A DNA stretch of 64,000 bases from Datnioides undecimradiatus (lineage: Eukaryota > Chordata > Actinopteri > Lobotiformes > Datnioididae). Location: assembly GCA_008933995.1 (NCBI GenBank), contig WARS01000036.1:20974285-21038284 (forward strand), written 5' to 3'. This document shows, piece after piece, positions 11,990-24,320 of this stretch. Both the position numbers and the translations under genes were made by a program. Under the pieces are notes generated by a model that saw only the letters and a program-made list of their open reading frames with translations, had not been told where the DNA came from and made no database searches. Position 1 is the stretch's first letter; each line of letters opens with the position of its first letter.

Positions 11990-14900
11990 CCTGCACAGAT
12001 GCAGAAATCGCTGACTCTGCGTTTGGATTTCCAGAAACGTGTTTGTGGCTCAGACGTTTAACCGTTTAACCAGCTGTGCCACTGAACTCCGGAGCTTTCA
12101 ACCACACTGCATGGTCTTCATTGGTTCGCCTGCATTAGCTCGAAGGTTTAGCCTGAACCTTAACTGCTGGACGCCACAAGCGTCTGTAAATGACATCGCC
12201 TGCACCTGAACACGGTCCAGTGAAGCTGTTGGATTTCGTGTACTCCTGCAGCACCTGAGCCGCTACAGATGCTAAAAGACGATGACGATGTTTGTTGTGG
12301 TTTTAGTCGTTGAGTTCCATGTTTACACATTTTCATGACTGATCGCACGTCAGAGGAGCTGCTGTGACTGTCTCACATCTCATTGTCTCTCTGTCTGAAG
12401 ACATAATGAATGGAGGATACAACAAAGCCACCAGACGTATAATATGATCTGGGCAGATCATATTATGACATCATATTATGACATCATTTATCCAAACTTG
12501 GAGATTTGAGCTTCCAGAACTTTGTCAGTGCAGCTTTTTCCTTAATAAAGTGACTTTTTGAAGTTACTGACGTGTAAACAACTCAAGCAACTTTCAAAAT
12601 GTTTGCAGCAGCGACACCTTTAAACAGGCTCTGCTTGTGTTTAAGAGTCTATCGCACGCATCATTTGTATTTGAGGAGCTGAAATATGTTTATTGTTTCT
12701 TTAAATGCACATAGATTAAACTGTAATGACCTGCAGATGCAAACAGACACACCTCCGCTCGCTCTCTGCACCACGCGGTGACGGTGTGAGGCCCCATGGC
12801 CTCGGCCCCTGACGTGGGCCTGAGTAGGTGAGAAACTTTGGTGTTTTCCTTTTCTCTCAGTCAAAGTCAAAGACACAAAAGGTCTCTCACAGTATCCTGT
12901 TTCCGAGTGCCGCCTCTCGATGCCCGGCTCCCCCCACTGTGCTCGGCTGGAGCAGAGCAGGGAATAACAGACGGGCATGTGAGAGACAGCCGCAGAGGGT
13001 TCACAGGCCCCAGCTGCAGCGACGGCGGCGTGTTCGCTGTTCACACGCGGCGTGTGGGAGTTGACCACTAACGATTCAATACAAACATTCTCATTAATCA
13101 AGAGTCTGATTGGCTGCAGACACGTAACCCCAGTCGGGTCCAGAGTCGCTCCCAGGGTCCAAGGCCAAGGATGAGAAGCAGCTTCTCTGCTTTATGTAAC
13201 ACACAGCATGAAATGTGTGTTTTATCAATCAGTCAGGATATCAAGGTTATCAATATTCAAATCAAAATCTGATGTCAGCAGCGGTGAAATGTGAGTAAAT
13301 GCATTAATTTAACTTAAATGAACTACAATGAGAAACTGAGACATACTGAATGACATTTATGATAAATTTAGCAAATGCATGTTGTTTTAAAAACCTCCCG
13401 GCGCCATCATTAAAACTGCCGTTCATCTTCGGCCGTCACGTCTGTGTTTTGGGTTTGTATGTTCTGCTGTAATCCGATTACTGTGGCCGATGTCGTCCTG
13501 ATAACTTGCAGCTGGGCCGGAGGTCGGCGCCGTGTCGTTTGAGGTTTACACAGAAACTCAGAGCTTCCACACCCAGAGTGTCACCGGGTGTTTGCTCCGT
13601 TTGTTAAATTTCATGAAGAGGAAGCTCGGCCTTCGCCCACACCGTGCGTCCTGCAAACTCTGTGAGTTCAGCTGGAATAAACAGCGTTTAGAGGCAAATA
13701 CACCACGTACCTGCTGAAATAAAAATGCTTTCTCTGCAAAGAAAAGTCTGGACATCAAACCTCACTCACTTACAGAGAAGCTAAATAAATATTTGACTTG
13801 ATCGATGATCAATACTTTGCACAATGTGGCCACTGTGTGTGTCTGGTGCTAACAGAGCACTGTGGACACAGACTCTGGGGTTGAACTTGCTTTGTGCATC
13901 TGCGTCTTTAATGTCTGATGATCAATGACGGTGTGTTGATTCACAGTCACACACACACCTCCTGTCTGCAGGACTGTGCACACTCAGTTTAGCTGTTTTA
14001 AAGCAGGATAAACACAAACAGTGATGTCTGAGACTGGGTTTGCACGTTTCATTCATCTAAAAACATTAATATTAAATTTGCACAGCGGCCGCTGCTTGAC
14101 TTCAGGGATCAATATGACATGAACATTAGCAGCAGAGGTGCGGACTTCAATCAGTGCTGCAGGATTAGACAGCTATAGGACACAATTATGCATTTTTTAT
14201 TTAATTATCCTCATTCTCTAGCATTTTTAAATAGTTTTAGGTCAGAGGCTGCTTCTGTATACTCTTGAAACAGCTGATTAGCAACAGATAATGAGGAATG
14301 ATGCAGGAAGCTAACACGGTGCTTCAGCCTGAGATGTTCAGGATTTAACAGCGTTTCCATGATGCATTTCTGAGCAAAACAGGATCAAAACGGACGAATC
14401 TGATCTGGTCAGTTGAAAAGTGGGCGAGTTACAAGGTGCAGCTGCACCAGTGTGGCTAGCGAGCAGCAGCATGCTAGTGGCACAGAGCTAAGATTCATTA
14501 GCATGCTAGCTAGCTAAAGGTTTAAGACTTTGATTGACGGGAGGATGGCAGGATAATGCTTCTGTTAGCACACATCATATTTTTTATTTCTGTATTTTTT
14601 CAGTACAGAGTGATGATTAGCTGTGAGACGTGATCTTAAATTGTTTAAAAGTGCTTTTTTAATTTAATCCCAACCTAAAAAAACACAGCCAGTTGCAAAT
14701 AAAAGCAAATACCGAGACTTTGTCCATTCATAACACATTTTCACAAACATCACATCAGGTGTTCTGACTGAGCCTCACAGGGTCTGCAGACAAACCAGTG
14801 CAAAGTCATGTTATTGCAGCAAAGTGCACATTGTGCTGTGTTTCCACACAGTTAAATGTTGTTGTGCTGCAGCACACTGAGCAAAAGACAGGTGGGAATG

Positions 14901-16090
14901 CATCATGGCAGTTATGCCAGAGAAGCTGGAACTGTTTCTGGACACTTTACAGCTGCCAAACTGGTTTTTCTCAGAGACCTGAAGCGTAGGAATAAAACAA
15001 GCTCCTGTTTTTCAGCTGAACCCTCCTCTGAGCTGGGAATCGTCCTTTCCCATGGAGATTATTGCCTCCCTGATTTATATGTTTTGCACAAAATGTGAAA
15101 GCGGCTCAATAATCACAAGATATGAGGGAGAGTGGAAGGAGGGAGGAAAGACAGAGGACGGATCTCATGGTCAGGTATTAGTTGGTATTCAGCACTTCCT
15201 GGTTCCTCGACGGTTTTATTGATTTTCTGCATTTCATTTCGTCACTGGAGGTCGAAATCAGATATCGTTATCTCGACAGTTAATTCAGTGTAACGTCAGT
15301 TTTCAGTCTCGGTCAACTCAAATCTCAGGTGCAAATGAGGCAAAAACACATAAATACAGACAAATGAATGAAGGAAACTGACACTTTCAGCAGAAAGAAC
15401 CTGGTTCCAAGCATCACAGTTGGAGAGGCGCAGCTGTAATTAACACAATTAATACCTGATTCAGTGCCGCTGATGCCGACGCTCACGCTGACTCACTGTG
15501 ACACCTGAGTCGTTAACGTTATTAGCAACACCTGCTAACGACGAGTCAGAGCGTCTGAAAGGTGATAAGAGCCGAATGAGGCAGAGTTTGATAAGCAGCA
15601 TGAAGCACGGACACACAGAGAGCAGCACTGATTAATGACAGCAGTCGGTGCAACAGTGCTGGATGTTAATGTGTGCATTTAAAGCAACATCTCAGAAGCA
15701 TCACATGAAGCTTATTTTATGGATAAATCTGGTGAAATTCAACCTTTTTATCCCGTTAGAGGACTCAGACTGGATGTAAACACACTGACGTACATCGTGT
15801 GTGTGATTAAAGGGTGTTTCAGGTTTTGAAGGTGTGGTCGTGTGAGAAACGCATCAGTAACCAGTGCGTTACCTCGACTTTCGCCTCGCAGAACTCACCT
15901 GAATTCACACAACTCACCCAGCACTGCTGCAGAAACAGCTGCTTACGACGAATTAGCAGCAGCCAATGAGCTTCGAGCTGCGAGCCACAGACAGGAAGTG
16001 AGACCGTGCTGTGGGGTTTCGTCGTTTTCACAGCGACCATCAGCTCCGAGCACGATGGAGCGGTTCACCTGATTGTTGGTTGCAGCACTT
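11990..16090. other. Non-coding block with no recognised gene
   Basis: No credible exon was seen. The block contains a perfect palindrome at 12439-12466 and an AT-leaning stretch at 14160-14280 and 14570-14700. The rest is mixed sequence without long repeats. The longest frames (for example minus 12661-13101) have no recognisable domain. Confidence 0.55.
12439..12483. repeat. Perfect 13-bp inverted repeat overlapping a 13-bp direct repeat
   Basis: ATAATATGATCTG at 12439-12451 is mirrored by CAGATCATATTAT at 12454-12466, with a 2-base loop. The unit TCATATTATGACA then occurs twice head to tail (12458-12470 and 12471-12483). Such a hairpin could be a small transposon footprint or a cruciform-prone site. 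Confidence 0.9.
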
Positions 16091-16094
16091 GTTG

Positions 16095-16901
16095 GTGTGT
16101 GTGTGTGTGTGTGTGTGTGTGTTTCAGCCAAAGGTGTCCATCTAATGTTTTAATGAGTGAAACGGCCGCTGTAAAAGTCCACTACTGTTACTGGTTTATG
16201 GCTGAGCCCGGGGAGCTCTGCAGGCTGTAAAGTGACCGCTGTTCACACACACACACACACATACACACACACCATTGTCTCCTGTGTGAACTGTGTGTGT
16301 GTCTTTAACTGCAGCCTGTGTGTGCTTATGCATGTGCATCTGGTGTGTGTGTGTGAGACACACCTGGTTGCTCTCCTCCCCTTCACCTGTCGCTCACCCC
16401 GCCGGCTACAAAGTGAGCGAAAGAATACTTTCTGCAACCTACTGACCTCACACACACACACACACACTCCCACTCCTATGTGTGATTGTAAAAACATGCA
16501 TTATAAAACCACGAGCACACACTCACAAACATTTATAGCATTCCTTAGGAAGAATACGTGTCTGTTCACACACACACACACACACACACAGGGTCCAGTA
16601 AACTGTGGTTTAGGAGTGTTTTTGTTATTCAGGGACGGAGGCCGAGCTGCAAACACTGAGCTGAGGCTGAGCTGTTTGGACAGATGTGCTCCCAGTTCTC
16701 CCAGTGGACACACACTCACTGGGCTGCCAGCTGCCCCAGCTGCCCCAGTCTGAGTCAGCGTGACCCCCCGACCTTGACCCCTGTGACCCCTCAGGACAAC
16801 ACACATGTCATCTCACAGCAACACACCAAATGAATGTCAGTTCATCTATTTTATCTGTTTTGCTGTCCATTGTTAAGTGTGTGTGTGTGTGTGTGTGTGT
16901 G
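16095..16901. repeat. GT/CA microsatellite cluster
   Basis: Dinucleotide tracts lie at about 16095-16121 (GT), 16244-16271 (CA), 16450-16467 (CA), 16568-16590 (CA) and 16878-16901 (GT). The first two form another inverted pair about 120 bases apart. Confidence 0.9.
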
Positions 16902-18305
16902 TTAATTGTAAATTGACTTGAACAGATTTAATTAAAGTCAGCTGATGCCCAAATGTGAATAAAAGTATGTTTTAAGACGTGCTAGATAATAGATAATAAT
17001 TATTATAATTATAACTGTATTATTATTGTTGCTGTTGTTGTTGTTGTTGTTGTTGTATCTGAACAGAAATATAAAACTGAGTATTTTCCATTTTTAGTTA
17101 CTTTTCAGATTACAGCTTCTCCATACGTTTCCCGTCCACCACTCATTCCCATATTCGGTGCCTCCTCCTTCTTTAGTTGAACGACCTTTATTTAAGAACC
17201 TGCTGTTGTTTTACTTCAGATGCTGAAAGGCTGAAGGTGATGACCTCACAGGATGTGATGCAGAGATGAGCTCGACCTTAAACGTTAATGCAGCGGGAAT
17301 ATTAACCCCAGAAACACTGAGAGTCGCAGGAAAAGAGGAACAAGTGTGTGTTTCAGTCAGGTTCAGGTTCTGCTTGTTGTGGGTGCAGTCTCGTTGTTGT
17401 TGTTGTTGTTGTCATGTTATTTATCATAAAACACCACATTTGTGTGATTGTGCAGGTGCAGTGTGTGTCACATGAGCGACACAGCGCTGGAGGTTTAACT
17501 CCAGCCTCCCCGAGCATCTGCAGGAGCACGAAACACTAAAAACCACATGTAAACCATGAGAAAGCAGCCATGTGCTGCGTGTTCCCATCGCTTGGTCACA
17601 GCGGAGAGGAGCTGGGAGCTGAGAGAGACGCATCATTCCCACCTGATCCCTGCAGGGAAGGAAGAGGATACTGGGAACTGTCGGAAACTGGGAATAATGG
17701 GCAGAGAGGTGACGCTAAACTGCTAAAATGTGGGAAACTGTGGGGGGGAAGCTTGTTAAACTGGGAAGAAAGGAAACAAGTGAGTTTGAGTAGCGAGAGC
17801 TCGACGCTGTTAAAGCACTGAACACTAGATAAAAGAAGAAAAAACATGTTGAACTTAAAAATGAGTTTTTAATTCAAACTGATGTGAAGACAGGAAACTC
17901 TCTGCTCACAGCGTAGAGCAGGAGCGGCCTGGCCTCTGGCTTCTGTGGCTCTGCCGTCTGTTTGTGCATTTCTGCTTCGTGCAGGTAGAAGCTGCAGCAG
18001 CGCAGCCGTGATGCGATGCAACAGGTTTGGTTTCCTTCTGCATTAAAACAGACGACGATCTGTCCTGCAGCCGTCACTGAAGCATGAGCACTGAAGCAGA
18101 GATTAGTGCAAAACAAATGCGACTTTCCCTCCATTATAATTAATTAATAGTGAATTATTCTTATTACTGTTATTATATATTAAGATCTTAAAACGGCTGC
18201 AGAGTAGCTGCATATAAACGTCATTTCTGATGGATTTGTGCTGAGAACTGACACACTTTCAGGTCTCACAGCTTCAAGCAGAGACACACACTTTGGGTTT
18301 GAGCA

Positions 18306-18336
<31 letters not shown>

Positions 18337-19229
18337 AGTGGGTGCTGGAGCTTTGTTTGTCCTGCACCGAGACTAAAAAACTAACGAAGTAGTTTTTCTT
18401 CTCCTTTCTGTCTTTGTGAGGCCTGGGAGGGGGGGTGTGGCGGGGGTTAAAGTTCACGTGGCGACAGAAAGAGGGGTCAGATGCATCGATTTGGCCCCGT
18501 GACACAGGACTGGCTGGTGCGGGGCAGGAGGGGGGGGCGCTCGGCCTTTGCAGGAGAACGACCTCTTAGTCACTGTTGCAGTTCTCTCCAATGGGGGACT
18601 TGACCGACTCTGGTGGTGTTTACTCGAGCAGGAGGGGGTGCAGGGGGGTATCAGCTTACCCGAGTGCTCAACTGGGAGCTAACCAGGCTTCCTATTCAAC
18701 CCGCACTGTCAGTCAATATCTTCCTCTATTCATAAAAAGGTCAGCAGGCAGATCCCAGAGCAGGGAGGCCGGCTCGTACTGTCGCCGGGGTCTGTTTGTG
18801 TGCTCACCTCCATTGTCCCGCAGGATGAAGTGCACAGAGATGGTTCTTAAGTCCTTTTTAATCATTTAAGAGAGCGAGTGGCTTAAAGGGTCGTTCTGAT
18901 TTAATACAACCTTTGTGAGTCTTCACACCATCTCGATAATAAGACGTCCAACGCTGGAAGAAATGAAAGAAGTTTTGTTTAAATGAGACAAAGAGCTGCA
19001 GGCTGAACGTGCAAATAAGGGAAAGTGCATGAAGCGTGCACCGCTGTTCACTCCTGAGCACCAATATGCACCAAAATCATTCCGAGGAGACACAGTAATC
19101 TATAATTAATGAAGAATCAGAGGTTTGGAGCGGATCAAACTGCTGAGCTCCTGCAGAGACTCTGTGTCCGCAGCCCTCTGTGAGATATTCATCAAGTACA
19201 ACGTCAGTAATTAAGGTCTGTCTGCATTT
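16902..19229. other. Non-coding block with no recognised gene
   Basis: Contains (TTG)n tracts near 17028-17055 and 17393-17411 and a (CA)n tract at about 18308-18332. A non-repetitive, moderately GC-rich segment (18480-18870) cannot be assigned. No credible coding exon was seen. Confidence 0.55.
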
Positions 19230-19463
19230 GTGTGTGTGTGTGTGTGTGTGTTTGTGTGCGCGCACAGCTGGCTGCGTTCTGATGTGGAACACATGCGTTT
19301 TGCATTTAATCTGATTGCAGTGTATGTGTATGAGTGTGTGTGTGTGTGTGTGTGTGAATCAAAGGGAGAAGCTTAAAGCACAACATAAAGGGCGACCCTG
19401 GCACTGTGAAACACAACCTGACAGGACAACTGGGAGGGTATATTACCACAAAGTCACCACAGA

Positions 19464-19510
<47 letters not shown>

Positions 19511-19660
19511 CTTCTGGTCTCCACAGGACGTCGCTCCTCATGCAGCAACAATGTTCACATGCAGCAACAACACGTCTGATGATGGAGCAGCTCATGAACG
19601 CGTCAAGCAGAGTGGGAAAGTCCGAGCACAGGACTTCACACACACACACACACACACACT
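19230..19660. repeat. GT/CA microsatellite cluster
   Basis: GT runs lie at about 19230-19250, 19336-19355 and 19468-19508, and a CA run at about 19639-19660. The last two are an inverted pair about 130 bases apart. Confidence 0.9.
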
Positions 19661-19841
19661 TAAACATGGCAGACATCCATGACAAGGACAAAGGTGGCGG
19701 GTGTGTTTGGATATTAGCTGGTAAATGCTGCCCTCCAGTGGACAAACAATCAATAACTGACAATGACAGACTTTCCACATATTGATTATTGATTATTGAT
19801 ATCAATCATCTTCATGATGACAAATGTGTGGACGTGAAGAA

Positions 19842-19887
19842 CAGTTTAATTAAAAGCTCCAGTCCAGTTTAATTAAAAGCTCCAGTC
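19842..19887. repeat. Tandem 23-bp direct repeat with a TTAATTAA core
   Basis: Two perfect adjacent copies of a 23-base unit (19842-19864 and 19865-19887), each containing the palindromic homeodomain-like core TTTAATTAAAA. This may be a slippage duplication; a regulatory role is only possible. Confidence 0.9.
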
Positions 19888-22800
19888 CAAAAAGAGAGAA
19901 AAGGAAGTGAAGCATCATGTGACTTTAAGACCATTTATTAGTCATGTGACCTTTTAATGTCAGAAATATTAACATGTGACTTTTTAAAATCAATTTTAAA
20001 TATATAATATTAATAATACTATAAACAAGACAGCATCAATTTCAAAACCTCAGCGGAAATATTATTAAATACAGAGAAACAAGAAAAACAGGTTAGATAT
20101 ACATTATAATAAATATTAGATTAAAATAACTTACTGTAGTCTTGTTCAGTGGGAGACTGGTTCACTTATTAGTATTTAAATACAAAGATTTAGCTCATTT
20201 GAAATGTCACAGAATAAATGATCATTTTATATTAAAGTTTGAATATTTTGCAGATTTTTAACACTTAAATCTGATTTTTCTTCATCTCAAATCCTTATTT
20301 TCAATAAGGTTTAAACAATTTAGAGCTGGTCAGTGTTTCACAAGTGAAAATAAATGTTAAAAACAAATAAAAAGTTTGTTTGAGTTTAGTTTAAATGGGA
20401 ATATTAAACCTTTTTATTGTAATCTGTTAAAAGGAGACATGTTATGATGCTATATTAGCATTATTAGCCTTTTTGATAAGAAAGTCATCTAAAACATTAA
20501 CATAAAATCTAATTAACACAACAATATGTGTTATTATCAGTGTAACATGATGATTAGCTGCCTTATGTTACAATAATGTCAAAGTTAGCTTGTTATTAGC
20601 TTGTTTTAGCACCAGCTAGCTCACTTCAATCTTTGCTAGTGCAGCGTTAGCATCTGTACTGATGTGACAAACACAATGTATTTATCCATTTAATTAAAAT
20701 ATGAAATAAGAACATATAAGATTTGTTGTTTTTGTCAATAAAGTTATTTTATGCGTAAATATCAGTTTGAGTGAATCAAAATGAGGCATTTTACAACAAG
20801 TTTTATAACAACGTTGACATAAGTTATAATTCAAACAACCTTAAATGTGTTTAACTCAGTTTAAGTTATTGTGTATATGTTACATAAATGTTCAAACATT
20901 ATAATTATGTTATTATGTTAATGAACCCTAATTATTTTTCTGTTTTTCAGTGACAGGCGACAGTTGGTGTGCAGGTCAAAGCTGCATTGATGCAGTCAGT
21001 CATGTGAATGAGTCGGCTGCTGTGATGATGGTGAGCGGTGGAAACAAGTGAAAGCCTCTCAGAGGAGGAAGGAGGTGGATTTGCATCAACAAACTCTACA
21101 AAAACAGAGAATGAAGAATAAATCAAACTAAAATGAACAGATTAAGTCTTCTTCTTCATGTCTCTGGTTCTGATTGTAAGTGACGGCGTCCTCTGCTGGA
21201 TAAACTCTGCAGTGACACCAACAAACCTCCTGTTCTGCATTTTATATGGAAGAACACGCATCAGTGCAGGGATGACACCAGCATGTCTGCGATAGGGCGA
21301 TACGATGAAGAGTCAGGCTCGACGTCTGTTGTCAGGAGGTTTCTGAAACACCTCCGCCTCCACAAACAGCATCCTGGCACTCTGCAGAACAAGAGGGCTT
21401 TGTTTGCCTTTGTCCCGCCGGCCCTTTGCGGACATGTCGGGGCTCAGTTTGTGGACCAACAGCTGTCGGGCCCCCCTGATCAAAGCGGACCGGAGCGCTG
21501 TCAGTCCCGGTGTTCAGCAGCGCCATTCTGTTTGGGATTATCACACCTGTGGTTCAGGGATTAATCCCAGCAGAGACATGGGAACCAGGGACAAGGGGGC
21601 TCCAAAGGTCTTGGCTGGTGGAGGGAGGAGGGGTGCACCAGCTGGGTGCATCCCAGGACTTTGTATCCATGAGTCCAAACTTTAGCATTTTTATCTCACA
21701 TTAGTATATTTATTATTATTATTGTTGTTGTTGTTGTTCGTGGGTTTAGTGTGTTAGCGTGTTAGCATGCTAACATGTGCTAAAAACAGACAATTAACAC
21801 ATTTTGGAAAGTCTGACAAATTAAAATAAACAAACTGAGCCTCCATTACCACATTAATCTGGTCATAACTAATGCTATGTTATGCTATGCTATGCTATGC
21901 TATTTGCTGCAGACATCATAAATATCTGCATCCCTGACTTGAGTCTAACACTGAAAGTGTCAAAACAACCTGATTTATGAATAAATAATGAACTAATACA
22001 TTTGTTTTTTAACTCTCCTGCTCTGGTTTAGTTCTGCAGGTGTCTGTGAACCAACCAGTCGACTGATGTTGACATCACAGACACGAGCACAATGCAGCTT
22101 TATTCGTTTCTGGACGTTACACTTGTCCGTTTGTGTGCTGCCTGTATGTTTAAATCCTGCTCACATTATGTTTTTGCTTTATAAGTAGTTTTTATTTGCT
22201 GTGCAGCTGCTTTGATGATAAAACCTTCCCAAACAAAGAGACGCAGCGTTGTGTTGCTGGAACATTTAGTTCAGAGCGAAGCAACATTCAAGTCGAAATG
22301 TGTTTGTCACAGTGAAACCACGAAGACTTAAAGTCACACTGTCCAGATAAGGTCATTTTGTGACCCCAGACCTCTTTAAGTGTGACCCCGGCAGCGTTGC
22401 ATATCTGCGCCGTATCAGCCATGCAGAAAATCCGCTCCTGGTTTGTTTTGCTAATTCAAATTCCCCCGAGTCTGTTTCTCCTGAGCCAGTTTGTCTAACA
22501 GCTTAATGTCTCCGGCTCCACTTAACTTCAGAGGAGAAAGCTCAGAGCTTCTGTGCAGCAGGTTCAGACCACTTCATTTACCCTCATCTCAAATATCCAG
22601 TGTGCAGGATTCAGGAGGATCTACAGGCAGAAATGGGTTGTCATATTCTTTTCTAATAATAATTATATTCTTTATTACACAGTGAGCGACCTGGTAAGAA
22701 GGAGCATTCAGACGATTGCAGTCTGCAGCTTCACCACTAGATGGCACTGTACCCCACAAACTGACACTAGAAAATCATAAAAAAGGTTAAAATGCATCAA

Positions 22801-24320
22801 AAGCATTGAAGATGGAGTGAAATCTGATTGTTCACAGCACCACAGAGGGTTTTTATCTGTGCCCACAACTTCAACGTGTGGCTTTATAGGGATTTTGCAT
22901 GATGCAGTGTGAAGAGAGAAGATCTGATAAACTCCTCAAACACCCAGCATGCACGTCTGACATGTGACACGGCTTTTAGTTGCATGGACACTCAAAACTC
23001 TCATAATTCTTGAACAATATTATGTACATCAAGATGAGCATGCACAGGCTGATTCACAATCCAATGAATGTTTTATCTAGTTTTATGAAAATATATATGT
23101 TAGCATAGCACAGGAGCTCAGCTGGGGCAATGCAAGAGGCATGTTATGTCCCCAGTCTGCAGGAAACCTGGATGTAATATGTGATGTGAGCCGGCAGCAC
23201 ATGAATCAAGGCTTTAAAATCTACATTTATTGTACCGCAGAGGCTGGCGTCACACAGTATGGCTCAAAAAGTTTGCATATATCAAAATACAACCCTCCAA
23301 AACAAAGATAACATAAAACAAATGAAATAAAAAACAGAAAAAAAGCTTTTCTCTCTCCAACACCTGTTCACATATCACACCAAATCAAATAAAGGTTAAG
23401 ATTCAAAACAACAAAACAAAAATGATAAAGAATGAAGCCAAAACACTTCATTTATTTAATCATACATCTCCCACCTCCACCCATCGCCTCCATAGATCTG
23501 AGGCGGGGGATAGAGAATACCCTCCAAACAACCCCCAGTTTCATCCCAGTTACTCTCTTGTCAGTCTTAACTTTTCATTTTGCCTTAATTACACCTTTAT
23601 CATAGGGGGCCAAGCAGGTGTCAGCTGCTGCTGTCGTCCAGTCCAGAGAAAGCACACACACACACACACACATGGGCACACACACTCTGGGGGAAAGAAG
23701 AGAAGAGGAGATGTGTCACATCAAAACAGATACGATCAAAGTTCACAACATGCACAATATTCATTTATAGGAAATGAGAGGAATTTTACTTTGATTATGA
23801 GGCATGATTCTGATTTTTCTGTGTAAATCGTGCAGGATGTGCTGATAATATTCCAGTCTCAGGTGCGGTCTGTGAGTTTGGTGCAGTATGCGTGTCAGTT
23901 GGGGCTTTTAATGCAGTTGCAGAAGGAATGAAAGATGGAGATTGATCAGAGGATGCACGGCTGCATGCAAACGAGAATATCAGTGAAGTATTAATTCCCA
24001 GTAGCCATGCAAGTTTGCCCCATAAGTTGTCGCCCTGCAGCTTAAACTACTCTCTACGAATCAGACCTGTTTACTCTTAGCGTATTAACACTTATGCCTG
24101 TGATTCACGTCCTGTAACTGCATGTTTTACATCTCTATACGTATGCAGGTCTGATTTAAGAGTAGCTGGTGAGCATTTAGCAGCTAAGGAGTCAGTGGAG
24201 ACCAAAAACCGAGCTCCACAGCTGTGTTTGCCGGATGTGTCACAAGGAAGCTAGATGTTAAAGAAAGGATGACAAGGCCCAACATTCGGATGCTAGCATG
24301 CTAACTAACACTCACCTGCG
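19888..24320. other. Non-coding block, AT-rich then mixed
   Basis: From about 19900 to 20950 the sequence is strongly AT-rich with no frames. A mixed, non-repetitive segment follows at 21270-21700 (with GGATTA-type sites). There is a pentanucleotide TATGC run at about 21875-21904, a (CA)n tract near 23653-23671 and an imperfect inverted repeat at 24044-24165. No coding exon was recognised. Confidence 0.55.
24044..24165. repeat. Imperfect inverted repeat of about 122 bp
   Basis: The left arm, 24044-24069 (containing AATCAGACCTG), is mirrored by the right arm, 24146-24165 (CAGGTCTGATT followed by AAGAGTAG). The left arm has extra bases in the middle. It could be a small MITE-like element or a folded-back duplicate. 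Confidence 0.6.
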
